A program made the position numbers and the translations under genes. Of a DNA stretch of 28,121 nt, positions 1-9,041 are shown in pieces. Each line of letters starts with the position of its first letter. Positions within the stretch are counted from its first letter, which is position 1. Source of the DNA: a virus; IMG/VR virus record IMGVR_UViG_3300037507_002203, positions 1 to 28,121 of that record; one strand, given 5' to 3'. Under the pieces are notes generated by a model. The model did no database searches. It was given only the letters and a program-made list of their open reading frames with translations, and was not told the origin of the DNA.

Positions 1-1854
1 TCCGGCTCCGTCACCCCGCCGACCGGCGTCAGCTATCAGCAGCTTGCCGCCCCGAGCACGCCGAATATGGAGCGCGTGCTTGATGTCAAGACGCCGGATG
101 GCCTGCCGTATGTGATCGCCAAGTACGACGACGGCAACGTCTACCACTTCTACAACGGCTCCCGCGTCACTGACTGGGACAGCCTTGCCGACGCCAACGC
201 GAGTTTCACTTCTGTCACGTCTTTTCTTGCCGAAGAAATATCCGGCAACAGTGCTGTCCGCTGCATAGCGGTCGGCGCCGAACTGCTCTTGCGCGCGACT
301 GTGCCCGGCACGGCGTTCACGATCTCGGCGACCGCAGTCAACGGCAGCGGCACGAACGACCAGACAGCCACCGTCACGACCCCGGTGGCGAACGTGGCCG
401 GTGTCGCCAATGTTGACGCGACCGGCACGGTGACGATCACCGCAGGCACGTTCACGTCGGGCGGCACGAACAAGATCAACCAGGTATCCGTCGCCAGTAC
501 GACACTCCTGGCCGCACCCGTCGCGGCCGGCGCGTCCAACAACGCAACCGCCACCGCGCTCGCTACCGCGATCAACAACAATTCGGGCGTCTCTGGCTAC
601 ACTGCGACGGCGCTCGCGAACGTGGTCACGATTCGCGCTCCCGCATTGTCCGGCGCCACCGACAACGCCAAAGCCGTCACCGTCCCGGTGGAAGGCGACG
701 TGGTTGCCACACCCGCCAACATGAGCGGCGGCGTTAACGCGGTCACTGCGGTCGCGCAGCAGTCCAAGGTGGTCTTCGGCGGCACGTTCGAAGCGCTCGA
801 CACGTTCACGGTCACGGTGAACGGCACGGCCTACAAGGTCACGGGCCGCGGCTCCGCGATGGGCACGTCCGCGCTGGTCTACAAGAACCGCATCTACGTG
901 GCCGCCTACAACATCGTTCGCTACAGCCAGATCAACGACTACGACGATTTCACCGACGCTACGCCAGCGTCCGGCGCCGGCTTCTTCGCTGTGGCCGGCG
1001 CGCAAGGATCGAGCCGCATCGTGGCGCTCGCTCCGTACCAGGATCGTGTCGCGATCTTCGCGAGAGAGTTCGTCGCGACGTACTTCCTCGAAACTGACGC
1101 ACAGTTGAATGCGTTCGACCAGACGATCGGCGAAACCGGCACGGAGTCTGCCGGCAGCGTGATCGCTTACGGCAACCGCGACCTGTTCTATCTCGACCAG
1201 ATTGGTGTGCGAAGCCTGCAAGCCCGCGACAGCTCCAACACCGCCACCGTCAACGACATCGGCACGCTGGTCGACACGTACATCGCAGACCTGCGCGACT
1301 CGCTGCAGCCGACTTCGGTGCGCAACTCCAAGGCCGTGATCGAACCGCGGGACGGTCTCTACATGCTCGCCATGGGCGACCAGGTCATCGTGCTCAGCCG
1401 CTACCCATCGAGCAGCATCACCGCGTGGACGGTCTTGAAGCCCGGCTTTTCGATCACCGATTTCGCCCGGCTCGGCAGCGAACTCTACGCGAGGTCCGGC
1501 AACAACATCTACGCCTATGGCGGCCTCGACGGCGACGAATTCGTTGAAGCGGACGACGCGCTGGTCGAGACGCCGTTCCTCGATATCAAGGCACCGGCCA
1601 CCTACAAGCACCTGACCGGCTTCGACATGTTCGCCAAGGGCACTTGGGAAGTCCGCGTCCTGACCGATCCGAACGACGAAACAGTGATGGCGCTCGTCAC
1701 CCGGATCACTGGCGTTTCGGTGAACCTTGGCTCTATAGCGGCCGGCCTCAAGGCGTCGATCTTTGCACTCAAGATCGTCTGCATTTCCGACGGCGAAGCG
1801 AGCCTGAGCCAAACCATTATTCACCACGATCTCAACGAGAAGCGCATCGGATGA
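1..1854 (+). CDS. Phage tail/adaptor (stabilisation-like) protein, 5' partial
   Basis: The frame is open from base 1, so the gene enters from the left and the ATG at 67 is probably internal. The visible 617 codons alternate short beta-rich segments such as ALVYKNRIYVA, FAREFVATYFL and DLFYLDQIGVRSL, with the QTIGETGTESAGSV motif. This resembles beta-propeller stabilisation or tail-hub proteins of podoviruses. Residues roughly 75-230 (counted from 67) are a Thr/Ala/Val-rich insertion with ATALATAINNN and GYTATA elements, typical of small beta domains added to phage tail proteins. The gene overlaps the next by ATGA. I infer a structural role at the tail or head-tail junction; the exact family is not certain. 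Confidence 0.7.
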   Translation, partial: SGSVTPPTGVSYQQLAAPSTPNMERVLDVKTPDGLPYVIAKYDDGNVYHFYNGSRVTDWDSLADANASFTSVTSFLAEEISGNSAVRCIAVGAELLLRATVPGTAFTISATAVNGSGTNDQTATVTTPVANVAGVANVDATGTVTITAGTFTSGGTNKINQVSVASTTLLAAPVAAGASNNATATALATAINNNSGVSGYTATALANVVTIRAPALSGATDNAKAVTVPVEGDVVATPANMSGGVNAVTAVAQQSKVVFGGTFEALDTFTVTVNGTAYKVTGRGSAMGTSALVYKNRIYVAAYNIVRYSQINDYDDFTDATPASGAGFFAVAGAQGSSRIVALAPYQDRVAIFAREFVATYFLETDAQLNAFDQTIGETGTESAGSVIAYGNRDLFYLDQIGVRSLQARDSSNTATVNDIGTLVDTYIADLRDSLQPTSVRNSKAVIEPRDGLYMLAMGDQVIVLSRYPSSSITAWTVLKPGFSITDFARLGSELYARSGNNIYAYGGLDGDEFVEADDALVETPFLDIKAPATYKHLTGFDMFAKGTWEVRVLTDPNDETVMALVTRITGVSVNLGSIAAGLKASIFALKIVCISDGEASLSQTIIHHDLNEKRIG

Positions 1855-2294
1855 ACTACGATCACGCTCAGCTTGCCGACATGGCGCCGGTAGTGAACAA
1901 CCTGTCCGGCGTCACGCGCTACGAATTGCAGGCTGCGGGTGTCGACCCTAACATGCTGGTCCGGCTGCTCATCGACGGGATCGAGCGCGGCAAGGCATAC
2001 GCCATCTATCAGGACGATATTCCCATCGCGATCTTCTGGTTCTACCCGAGCCTGTTCGAAGCGGAAACCAGCTTCATCGCCACGCAGGCGTTCTTCGATC
2101 GGCCGATGGCGAGCATCCGAACGAGCCAGGAAGTGCTCGGCTGTGTCCTCGCGGACTACCCGAATATGTCTTTGGTGGCATATACGGTCAGCCAGCATCC
2201 GCGCCTCGAAAAATGGTTCCGACTGCTCGGCTTCGTGGAACTGCCGCACAACGGACCCGCAAAACGGTTTGAATTTATTCCCAACTGGTGCTAA
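1851..2294 (+). CDS. GNAT-fold-like phage protein (T7 gp13-like position)
   Basis: A 147-residue protein whose ATG overlaps the stop of the tail gene (ATGA), indicating translational coupling. Its pattern (GIERGKAYAIYQDDIPIAIFWF early, then VAYTVSQHPRLEKWFRLLGFVEL) matches the GNAT acetyltransferase fold, in which the last segment is the 'higher-position, LGF' strand-helix. In T7-like phages a GNAT-like protein (gp13) sits between the tail tubular proteins and the internal virion proteins, and this gene has the same position. No clear acetyl-CoA loop R/Q-x-x-G-x-G/A is visible, so enzymatic activity is doubtful and a structural or assembly role is as likely. Confidence 0.6.
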   Translation: MNYDHAQLADMAPVVNNLSGVTRYELQAAGVDPNMLVRLLIDGIERGKAYAIYQDDIPIAIFWFYPSLFEAETSFIATQAFFDRPMASIRTSQEVLGCVLADYPNMSLVAYTVSQHPRLEKWFRLLGFVELPHNGPAKRFEFIPNWC

Positions 2295-2313
2295 AAGTCT
2301 CTTGACTCGTCGC
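2292..2313 (+). promoter_or_regulatory. Candidate late-gene promoter/regulatory motif (copy 1)
   Basis: TAAAAGTC begins at the stop codon of the previous gene and is followed by a TTGACT hexamer (2302-2307) and CGTCGC. A very similar string, TAAAAGTC then TTTACTGTCGC, occurs at 8546-8565 in the only other sizeable gap of the late block. No good -10 box can be seen at normal spacing, so this is called only from recurrence and position. Confidence 0.3.
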
Positions 2314-2338
2314 TGTTACTCGGGCTGTCGCGCGGCCT

Positions 2339-2352
2339 TCACGTTTTCGTGA
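2339..2352 (+). other. Short perfect hairpin before the virion gene
   Basis: TCACG-TTTT-CGTGA forms a 5-bp perfect stem with a tetraloop, just upstream of the ATG at 2363. It lacks a following T-run, so it is not a typical terminator. It may affect initiation of the downstream gene or be an mRNA processing site. Confidence 0.3.
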
Positions 2353-2362
2353 GTGACAGCGT

Positions 2363-3034
2363 ATGTGCCTTTCCAAACTTCAGGGCCTCGTTCCCACGCT
2401 GCTCGGCGGCGGCAAGCAGGACAACTCCGCAGCCAAGGAAGCTGCGCGTGCCCGCATGGACACGCAGCGCCGGGAAGACGAGAAAACCGCCCGCATAGGC
2501 CAGGGCCGCCAGTCGATCGACGCCGCATTCGGCCAGTTCGACGACCCGTACTTCCAGAACTTCCAGGACACCTACAAGACGAATTTCAATACCGGCCTAG
2601 ACGACCAGTTCGCCACGGCTCGCGACCAATTGATCGCGCAGCTCGCCGCCCGTGGCATGACGGAATCGTCGATCGGTGCGAACAAGGTCGCGGAACTGCA
2701 GAAGCGCTATGGCGACGAGCGGGCCGGTATCGGCAACCGTGCGGCCGACGAATCGAACCGCTTGAAGAGCGAGATCGAGCAGCAGCGCGCCGCGCTCTAC
2801 CAGACAAACCAGCAGGCTGCGGATCCAGCGACGATTGCCACGCAGGCAACCGGCGCCGCGACCGCTTTGAAAGCACCCCGCGAATTCGGTCAGCTTGGCC
2901 AGATTTTCGCGGATTTCCTCGGGCCGATCGGTGCGGGCGTGGCCGCAGACCGCAACAGTGCAAACCCGCGTTTCGCAATGAACAAGCAGCCGCAGGTGTA
3001 TAGCCGCGCCGGCTCCGGAAGGGTGGTATCATGA
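2363..3034 (+). CDS. Predicted internal virion/ejection protein
   Basis: This 223-residue protein starts MCLSK and is rich in Gln, Ala, Arg and Glu. Long charged helices run through about residues 20-150 (for example AAKEAARARMD and RLKSEIEQQRAALY). A glycine/alanine-rich, mildly hydrophobic stretch (FADFLGPIGAGVAA) near 185-200 could be amphipathic or membrane-seeking. The composition and the place between the GNAT-like gene and the two large virion genes fit podoviral internal core or ejection proteins. No enzyme motif is seen. The stop overlaps the next start (ATGA). The role is inferred from context only. Confidence 0.6.
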   Translation: MCLSKLQGLVPTLLGGGKQDNSAAKEAARARMDTQRREDEKTARIGQGRQSIDAAFGQFDDPYFQNFQDTYKTNFNTGLDDQFATARDQLIAQLAARGMTESSIGANKVAELQKRYGDERAGIGNRAADESNRLKSEIEQQRAALYQTNQQAADPATIATQATGAATALKAPREFGQLGQIFADFLGPIGAGVAADRNSANPRFAMNKQPQVYSRAGSGRVVS

Positions 3035-3417
3035 TGAACAAGACCGGATATCAGACGTCAGTAATGGGCGTACCAGCGGAAACCTACCAGCCGCAATCTG
3101 TGCTGGCGCAACTGCTTGCTGAATTGGGCGGCGCGATGGTTTCAGAAAGCACTCAAGCGGAGCGAGCGCGCCGTTCTTTCGATTCGGTCGACCCGTACAA
3201 TGTGCCGATGCAACCGCTGGCGCTGCTCGCTCAGGCGCTGCAACAGCAGCAAGCGCAAATCGGGCAACAGAACGCAGCCGGCACCGCACTTCGGTCGCTG
3301 ACGACCGGAACCGGCTCGGCCGCGACTCGACAGCAGTATGACGAAATGTTGAGAGACGCAGCACGGCGCAATCCGGATCGAGCCGGGAGGCTGGACCCGC
3401 GTAGGTCGAGGTTTTGA
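3031..3417 (+). CDS. Hypothetical small virion-block protein
   Basis: The 128-residue product begins MMNKTGYQ. A GGAAGGG Shine-Dalgarno lies 7 bases before the first ATG, and the gene overlaps its upstream neighbour by ATGA. The sequence has a Gln-rich helix (LAQALQQQQAQIGQQ, about 65-80) followed by a basic, Arg-rich C-terminus. I do not recognise a family. Its place in an unbroken string of structural genes suggests a minor virion protein or an assembly helper. Confidence 0.55.
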   Translation: MMNKTGYQTSVMGVPAETYQPQSVLAQLLAELGGAMVSESTQAERARRSFDSVDPYNVPMQPLALLAQALQQQQAQIGQQNAAGTALRSLTTGTGSAATRQQYDEMLRDAARRNPDRAGRLDPRRSRF

Positions 3418-3419
3418 CG

Positions 3420-4082
3420 ATGTGTCTCGAGATGCTCATAGGTGCCGGGCTCAGCGCAGCCGGTGGCTCGATGGCCCGAGGCGAGGCCGACCGTAACGCG
3501 ACGCGCGAAGTCAAGGCGCGCAACCGCGAACTCGGCGTGCTCAACAATAAGGCCGACGCGGCAACCGGCGCGAACCAGACCGTGCTCGGCGATACGATCC
3601 GTGCGATCGACCCGGCCATGCTCGGCCGCAGTCAGAACACCCGCGTGGCCGCAGCGGAATCAAACCTGCCCGGCGCCATGGAAGACATTCCGATGTCGGC
3701 GAACGCGCCGCAGGTGGCGCAGGCCGAGTACGCAAAACGCATGCAGGAAGCGATCGCCAAGTCGAAGACCACGGCCGGCAATCTCGGCCGGCTCGCCGGT
3801 TTCGATCAGCAGCAGTTCGACATCGGCATGGGCACGAACGCCGCGCAGCAGGACATCGGCTTCAACAACGCGCCGGTCCAAGGTCAGGCGCGGATCATGC
3901 CGCATCTGTCCGACTTCCGTGCGATCGAGGCGTACCGCCCGTCGAGCGGGATCGGCCAGATGATGCAGGCGATGGGCAGCGTCATGGGCGGCATGCCGAT
4001 GGGACCGGGCGCCATGCCGGGCGGAATGCCCATGACCGCACCAACAGCAGGAATGCCGCACGCAGCCAGAATAGGCTTCTAA
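3420..4082 (+). CDS. Predicted internal virion protein (T7 gp14-like)
   Basis: The ATG at 3420 is preferred over an upstream in-frame TTG because a GAGG box sits 8 bases before it and the product then begins MCLEMLIGAGLSAAGG. That is the Met-Cys plus small hydrophobic, glycine-rich start seen in T7 gp14-type internal virion proteins. The middle (about 15-150) is helical and charged. The C-terminus is a Met/Gly/Pro-rich tail with repeated MGGMPMGPG-type units. In T7, gp14 forms the outer-membrane part of the ejection channel; I infer an analogous role from the N-terminus and gene order. Confidence 0.6.
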   Translation: MCLEMLIGAGLSAAGGSMARGEADRNATREVKARNRELGVLNNKADAATGANQTVLGDTIRAIDPAMLGRSQNTRVAAAESNLPGAMEDIPMSANAPQVAQAEYAKRMQEAIAKSKTTAGNLGRLAGFDQQQFDIGMGTNAAQQDIGFNNAPVQGQARIMPHLSDFRAIEAYRPSSGIGQMMQAMGSVMGGMPMGPGAMPGGMPMTAPTAGMPHAARIGF

Positions 4083-5522
4083 ATGCCACAGATCATAAAC
4101 CCGTTCCGACCGCAGAACACGCCGCTGGCCCAGGCTATCACGCAGGTCGGCAAGGATATCTATGGCGACCAACTCACCCCGGCGCTCAAGCGCGAGCAGC
4201 TGATTGCGGCACAGCGCGGCAACGTGGAAACCGACGCGCTGGCGCAGAGCTTCGCGGACCCGGCCGGTGGCGTCGACTACCAGGCGATGATCCTGTCGGG
4301 GTACAAGCCGTCCGACGCAGCAGACGCGCGGCTCATGCAGCAGGCGGAAGCCTTCGGCGCCCGTGCGCCGCAGACGCAAAGTGCGCAGATCGGTGCCGGC
4401 CAAGGGTACGACAACACCGCCGATGCTTTCGGTACGAAGATCGCGACCGAGCGCCGTGGCCAGGACATCGCAAGCTCTGACCGCCGCTTCGGCTTCAATT
4501 TGAACGACTCCACAGAACGGTGGAAGTTCTCGAACACGCCGGAAGAGGCGATGGTCAACGGCCAGCCAGTCTTCTTGCCGCGCGAGAAGGTGTACGGCGA
4601 TGGCGTCTCCCCGATCCTTAGCGACGCGGAGAAGGGCCGCAACATGCGGTTCAATGAGTCCGTGGCGCTGTACGGGGAGGTGTATCCCGAAAGCACAATG
4701 GAGCAGCGCAAACAGTACGCGCTTCAGCAAGAATCGAAGAGCCAAGGCCAGAAGATCACCATTGGCCCGGACGGCACGACGATCGAGAGCGGTGGAGCCT
4801 ACGGCGAGCCGACGAACAGTGTCATAAGCGGCGTCCAAGAGTCCTTGGCGGCGTCCGACGTGTTCGATTCTTCTATCGAAGAAGGTATCAAAATGGCTGA
4901 GCGCAGCCCGCTGGCGTTCGGGGTGCCGGGCATCGCAACCGGCATGGCGCAGGATGTTGCGGCTATCGCAGAATCTGTCGGTTTGGTCAGGCCGGATTTG
5001 GGCGTGGACGGATCGCTGAAGGAAGTCGAAGGCCGGCTTGCCGCTTCCGGGCTAGTGGACCCGTCGATCTTTGCCTACAACCCCGACGTAAGCAATGTCG
5101 ACAAACTCGCCCGCTTGATGGCGTACCAGGGAGCGGAAGCCCTTCTCAACCAGACTGGCCGAAGTGTGTCGAACCAAGATTTCAACATTATCATGGCGAT
5201 CGTCGGCGACCCGAAAGGTTGGTTTATGAACCAGCGCAGGTACGTGGAGGGGCTGCGGTTCCTTCAAGGGCGCATCGACATGATGGTCGACATCAAGCGC
5301 AAACAGGCCGGGCTTCCGCCCATCACCGCTGAGCGTGCGCTGCGCCGTTCGGAAAAGGCGAAAATGACGGTCCCAGGCGCACCCGTTCCGGGAGCCCCGG
5401 CAGCAAGTGCCGCACCGGCGCCGGGCGGCGCTATCACCGTCAACAGCGAACAGGAGGCACTTTCGCAGCCTCCCGGAACCATTGTCATCCTTAACGGCCG
5501 TCGGTTCAAGGTTGAAGAATAA
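4083..5522 (+). CDS. Large internal virion-type protein
   Basis: This 479-residue protein starts directly after the preceding TAA. The N-terminal 150 residues are Gln/Ala-rich helices, and a moderately hydrophobic segment (LAFGVPGIATGMAQDVAAIA) lies around residue 280. A Pro/Ala linker built from VPGAPVPGAPAA repeats (about 420-445) precedes a compact C-terminal module, SQPPGTIVILNGRRFKVEE. A similar 'LPPGT...G...K' tail occurs on other podoviral core proteins. No peptidoglycan hydrolase motif is visible. The stop and next start are fused as TAATG. A structural or ejection role is inferred from context. Confidence 0.6.
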   Translation: MPQIINPFRPQNTPLAQAITQVGKDIYGDQLTPALKREQLIAAQRGNVETDALAQSFADPAGGVDYQAMILSGYKPSDAADARLMQQAEAFGARAPQTQSAQIGAGQGYDNTADAFGTKIATERRGQDIASSDRRFGFNLNDSTERWKFSNTPEEAMVNGQPVFLPREKVYGDGVSPILSDAEKGRNMRFNESVALYGEVYPESTMEQRKQYALQQESKSQGQKITIGPDGTTIESGGAYGEPTNSVISGVQESLAASDVFDSSIEEGIKMAERSPLAFGVPGIATGMAQDVAAIAESVGLVRPDLGVDGSLKEVEGRLAASGLVDPSIFAYNPDVSNVDKLARLMAYQGAEALLNQTGRSVSNQDFNIIMAIVGDPKGWFMNQRRYVEGLRFLQGRIDMMVDIKRKQAGLPPITAERALRRSEKAKMTVPGAPVPGAPAASAAPAPGGAITVNSEQEALSQPPGTIVILNGRRFKVEE

Positions 5523-8500
5523 TGGCGAAACTCGTACCCATTGACCAGGCTCCGACGCCGCGCCGCCTTGTGCCGCTGGACGACGCCCCGGACCCGGAAC
5601 TGACCGGGTACACGACCGGCGCCACCATGTCTGCCGCCCCGACGGACGACTTTCGCACGACTCCGAACGACAACCTGTTCGGGCTCCCCTACGACCCTCA
5701 GACCGAAATGCCGGCGACCGATAGCGTCGGCATGGAACGCAACGACGCTGTCCTGCAGTACCCGGCGCAAAAGATGGCGTCCGGCCTCGGCAAGATCGCA
5801 GGCGCCCCGATCGACATCGCGAACCTCGCGGTGAACGCAGGCTCCTGGCTGCGCAATCTCGTCGGCATAGAAACCCCTTATGTTACCGAACCTGTTGGCG
5901 GCGGCGACTGGATCAACGACCAGTCGGCAGAGATCGCAAAATCTCTGCTTGGCGAAGGTGCGGTGATCGACGAATCCACGCTCACCCCGAAAGAGCGCAT
6001 TGTTGGTGGCGCGATCGACTTCGGAACACAGGCGCTCGCTGGCGGCGCAATGCTTGCCCGGCGTGCCCCTGCGGCAGTCGCGAGGAACGCAGCCACCGGC
6101 TTTAACAAGGGCGGCAACTTCGCCACGCGGTTTCTCGACCGGCAGTCGCTTGCCTACGCTCAGGATCCTGCCCGTGTCATCGCGGGCGACGTTGGCGGCG
6201 GCGTTGGTGCAGGCGGTGCAAACCAAGCATACGAAGAGTACGTCCCGGACGATGTGAAAGACAGTCTCGGCGTCGCAGGCCCTCTCGGCTCGGTGATCCT
6301 GGGCGGTTTCGGCGGTGCCGGCGTGCAGTCTATCGGCCAAGGCGTCACCGAAGGACTGGTCAACCGTGCTGCACGCACGTTCGGCAAGGGCAACTACCAG
6401 ATCGGTTCGGAAATCCCGACACTCCCGGCCACGCGCCCGACTTCCCGCGACATGGACCTCGCGGCGTGGCGCGCGCAGGGCTTCGTCAAAGACCCGAACG
6501 TCGCGGCCGATTCGCTTGAAGCCAACGTCAACGCATTGCGCGAAGCTGGCGTGCCGATCGAAAACATGCCGACGACCGGCGCGCTCTCGGATGACGCGGG
6601 CATGGCGATGACAGAGAAAAAGGCCCGCATGGGCGACCAGAACACGCAGCGTCGGTTCGTGGAGCGCGACGAGCAGATGCGTACCGAAGCGATGAAGCAG
6701 GCAAGTAAGGCGCAGCCGGCCGACGCATCAAGCCGTGACTTCACCGATTTCGCCAATCGTACAACGAAAGAACGGCTGCGTTCGGCCGACGACATGGGTG
6801 AGCGCGCACTGGCCATCGAAACGCAGATGACGGACAGGGACCGTCAGGCGCTTGAGGCGCAGCGTCCTGTGTCCCCGGACGCGGCCCGCGTGGACGCAGC
6901 TCGCGGGCAGGGACCGGAAGCAAGCCGACGCATAGCGGCGGACTGGCGTGCACAGGAGCGTGACGTTACCCGGCAGCAACACGCGCTGTTCAGCGACCCT
7001 GAAGTGCGCAACGCACCAGTCGACCCGCAGCGCGCGCTGGACATAGCGGATGAAGTCGAAGCCACGGTACGACTGTCCACCAGCGAAGCTAACGTGCCGA
7101 CCGATCTGTTGGCTCGTATGCGTAGTTTTGCGCCGGACCCGGAAACCGGTGAAGCACCGCCGATGACGTTCGGCGACGTACAGGAGTTCCGCGCCGACAT
7201 ATCTACCGCCATAGATACTGCGATGGAGAAAACAGGAACGGGCAAGGCCGGCCCCCTAGTGGAAAGACTGCGGCGACTGCGGGACGGCTTGGCTCAGTAC
7301 GAGGACGACATCGTGGCGCAGGGCGGCACGGCCGGCACGCGAGTTCGACAGGGGATGGACTACCACCGGGATACGGTCAGACCGCGTTTCCGAGAAGGCG
7401 AATCCGGCTTGCTTCGTCGGCAGACGCGGGCGGACCCCAACGAGCAGCGTATTCGTCCTGAAGATGTGGCCGGCAGGTTCCTGGACGGGAACAGCCGGTC
7501 AAAAGCCGAAAGTCTGAACCGCTCCGTGCTGGACGCAGTGCCTGAACGTGCGCAAGACGCACGCACGTACCTGCTCGACAAACTGGCACAAACGAGCGTG
7601 GTCGACCGGCAGACCGACTTGCTGCGCCCCAATCGTTTGCGCGAGTGGGAGCGTGCGAACGCGGAGGTCATTGATACGGTGCCGGGCATGCGTGCGGACG
7701 TGGACCGCATGCTGGCTGAAGCGCGGCAGGGTCAGGAGATCACCGGCCGCATCGCCGACGAAGTCCGCCAACTGGACCAGAACAGCCGCGTGGCGCAGAC
7801 CCGCATCGGCATGGACGTGAAGTCGCGCCGCAAGGAAATCGAAAAATCGCCGATCGCGATGGCGTCCGACAAAAGCCCGTTCAAAGCCGTCAGTGCGGTT
7901 ATGGGATCCGGTGATCCTGAGCGCGCCATGCGGCAACTCGTACTTGACACCGGGCCGGACGAGGCCGCCCGCGATGGCTTGAAGAAAGCCGTCGCCAAGT
8001 GGATGAGCCGCAAGATCACCAACCCCGCACCAGAACTAGAAGTCGAGGGCGGACGTTCGGCCAGTTTCTCGAAGACGAACAATCTGTTTGACGAGCACGA
8101 AAAGACGCTGGCCGAAGTGTTCGACCCGGAAGAAATGAACGCGCTGCGGACCATGAACCGGATCATCACGCTTGACGCCAACCGTCGGGCGCGCACCGGC
8201 ACGAACTCCGCTACCGCGGAGAACGTCGGGCTGTTCGGCACGTCGAAGAAGATACAGAACGCACTGGAAGCAGCACTGAAGCTGCGCTACGGCGCGCTGA
8301 AAGGCGGCGGCATCATGCGCAGCTTGCGCATCGCGTCGGAGAGCCTGGCGAGCGGCCCGACCACGGTCGACCAGCTTCTGCTGGAAATGCAGTTCGACCC
8401 GGAACTGGCGATGCACCTGTTGCGGCGCGACGTGTCGAAGGTCGGCACGCCGGACTGGAACGCCAAGCTCAACCGGATACTTGGTGTCGCGGCTGCGGCA

Positions 8501-8542
8501 AGAGAAAGCACCGCGCCAGAGGGTGACAACGCGGAAAATTAG
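5522..8542 (+). CDS. Very large internal virion/ejection protein (1006 aa)
   Basis: This is the longest plus-strand gene. The first 250 residues carry Pro/Asp-rich segments and several glycine/alanine-rich hydrophobic patches (for example IVGGAIDFGTQALAGGAMLA and GPLGSVILGGFGGAGVQ). The remainder is highly charged and helical (Arg, Asp, Glu, Gln), as in giant podoviral internal core proteins that extend through the host envelope during DNA ejection. I looked for lytic transglycosylase, M23 or protease signatures and saw none. It closes the virion block; a 37-base gap with a repeated motif follows. Confidence 0.65.
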   Translation: MAKLVPIDQAPTPRRLVPLDDAPDPELTGYTTGATMSAAPTDDFRTTPNDNLFGLPYDPQTEMPATDSVGMERNDAVLQYPAQKMASGLGKIAGAPIDIANLAVNAGSWLRNLVGIETPYVTEPVGGGDWINDQSAEIAKSLLGEGAVIDESTLTPKERIVGGAIDFGTQALAGGAMLARRAPAAVARNAATGFNKGGNFATRFLDRQSLAYAQDPARVIAGDVGGGVGAGGANQAYEEYVPDDVKDSLGVAGPLGSVILGGFGGAGVQSIGQGVTEGLVNRAARTFGKGNYQIGSEIPTLPATRPTSRDMDLAAWRAQGFVKDPNVAADSLEANVNALREAGVPIENMPTTGALSDDAGMAMTEKKARMGDQNTQRRFVERDEQMRTEAMKQASKAQPADASSRDFTDFANRTTKERLRSADDMGERALAIETQMTDRDRQALEAQRPVSPDAARVDAARGQGPEASRRIAADWRAQERDVTRQQHALFSDPEVRNAPVDPQRALDIADEVEATVRLSTSEANVPTDLLARMRSFAPDPETGEAPPMTFGDVQEFRADISTAIDTAMEKTGTGKAGPLVERLRRLRDGLAQYEDDIVAQGGTAGTRVRQGMDYHRDTVRPRFREGESGLLRRQTRADPNEQRIRPEDVAGRFLDGNSRSKAESLNRSVLDAVPERAQDARTYLLDKLAQTSVVDRQTDLLRPNRLREWERANAEVIDTVPGMRADVDRMLAEARQGQEITGRIADEVRQLDQNSRVAQTRIGMDVKSRRKEIEKSPIAMASDKSPFKAVSAVMGSGDPERAMRQLVLDTGPDEAARDGLKKAVAKWMSRKITNPAPELEVEGGRSASFSKTNNLFDEHEKTLAEVFDPEEMNALRTMNRIITLDANRRARTGTNSATAENVGLFGTSKKIQNALEAALKLRYGALKGGGIMRSLRIASESLASGPTTVDQLLLEMQFDPELAMHLLRRDVSKVGTPDWNAKLNRILGVAAAARESTAPEGDNAEN

Positions 8543-8545
8543 TAG

Positions 8546-8565
8546 TAAAAGTCGTTTACTGTCGC
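8546..8565 (+). promoter_or_regulatory. Candidate late-gene promoter/regulatory motif (copy 2)
   Basis: TAAAAGTC followed by TTTACTGTCGC matches the motif at 2292-2313 with small gaps. It is the second clear break in the late gene string and precedes the lysis cassette. The function is inferred from recurrence; no experimental or consensus support can be given. Confidence 0.3.
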
Positions 8566-8579
8566 AAGGAAGTCGCTCC

Positions 8580-9041
8580 ATGACCAAAGGCACCGCAGTC
8601 TTCAGTTACGGCCTTGGAGGCCCGATCTGGTCGGGCGGCCTGCGCGCCATCGCCAAGGAAGTGCAGCTCGTCGGCTGGCGCGCGCCGGTCTACCGCTGGA
8701 CGCAGGCAGCGACCGCAGTCAAGGCCGTTGAGAAAGAGACGGACCTGACCGACCCGGTCGCGCTGATCTTCCACTCCGCAGGCGCATCCTTCGCCAACAA
8801 CTTTGCCCGGCTCTATCGCAAGCCTATCGACCTCGGAATAAGCGTCGACGCCTGGTTCCCGATGGAAATGGCGCCGAACTTCAAGCGTGTGATCTCGATC
8901 CGCGCGTCGCGTCAAGGGCGCTTCGATGTCTACGGCGCGAACGTCCAGGGCAACGTCGTGATCGACGGCACGCACACCACGATCGACGACAGCCAGGCGC
9001 TGCGCAACCTCGTCAACAACGAACTGGCGAGGCTGTCGTGA
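8580..9041 (+). CDS. Alpha/beta-hydrolase-like protein at head of lysis cassette
   Basis: A 153-residue protein. It begins with a beta strand and glycine loop (FSYGLGGPIW), has LIFHSAGASFANNFA around residues 60-75 resembling a nucleophile elbow with serine between two small residues, and ends with a histidine-containing loop (IDGTHTTIDD, about 130). That order (strand-loop, Ser elbow, late His) is typical of small lipase/esterase-fold proteins. The canonical elbow glycine before the motif is replaced by Phe, so activity is not assured. The stop overlaps the endolysin start (GTGA followed by AG), so it is part of the lysis operon. The substrate is unknown. Confidence 0.55.
   Translation: MTKGTAVFSYGLGGPIWSGGLRAIAKEVQLVGWRAPVYRWTQAATAVKAVEKETDLTDPVALIFHSAGASFANNFARLYRKPIDLGISVDAWFPMEMAPNFKRVISIRASRQGRFDVYGANVQGNVVIDGTHTTIDDSQALRNLVNNELARLS

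Noticed and set aside
3660-4838. 392-codon minus-strand frame in the virion block
   Set aside because: It spans two well-supported plus-strand genes joined end to start and has His/Arg/Leu-rich shadow composition.
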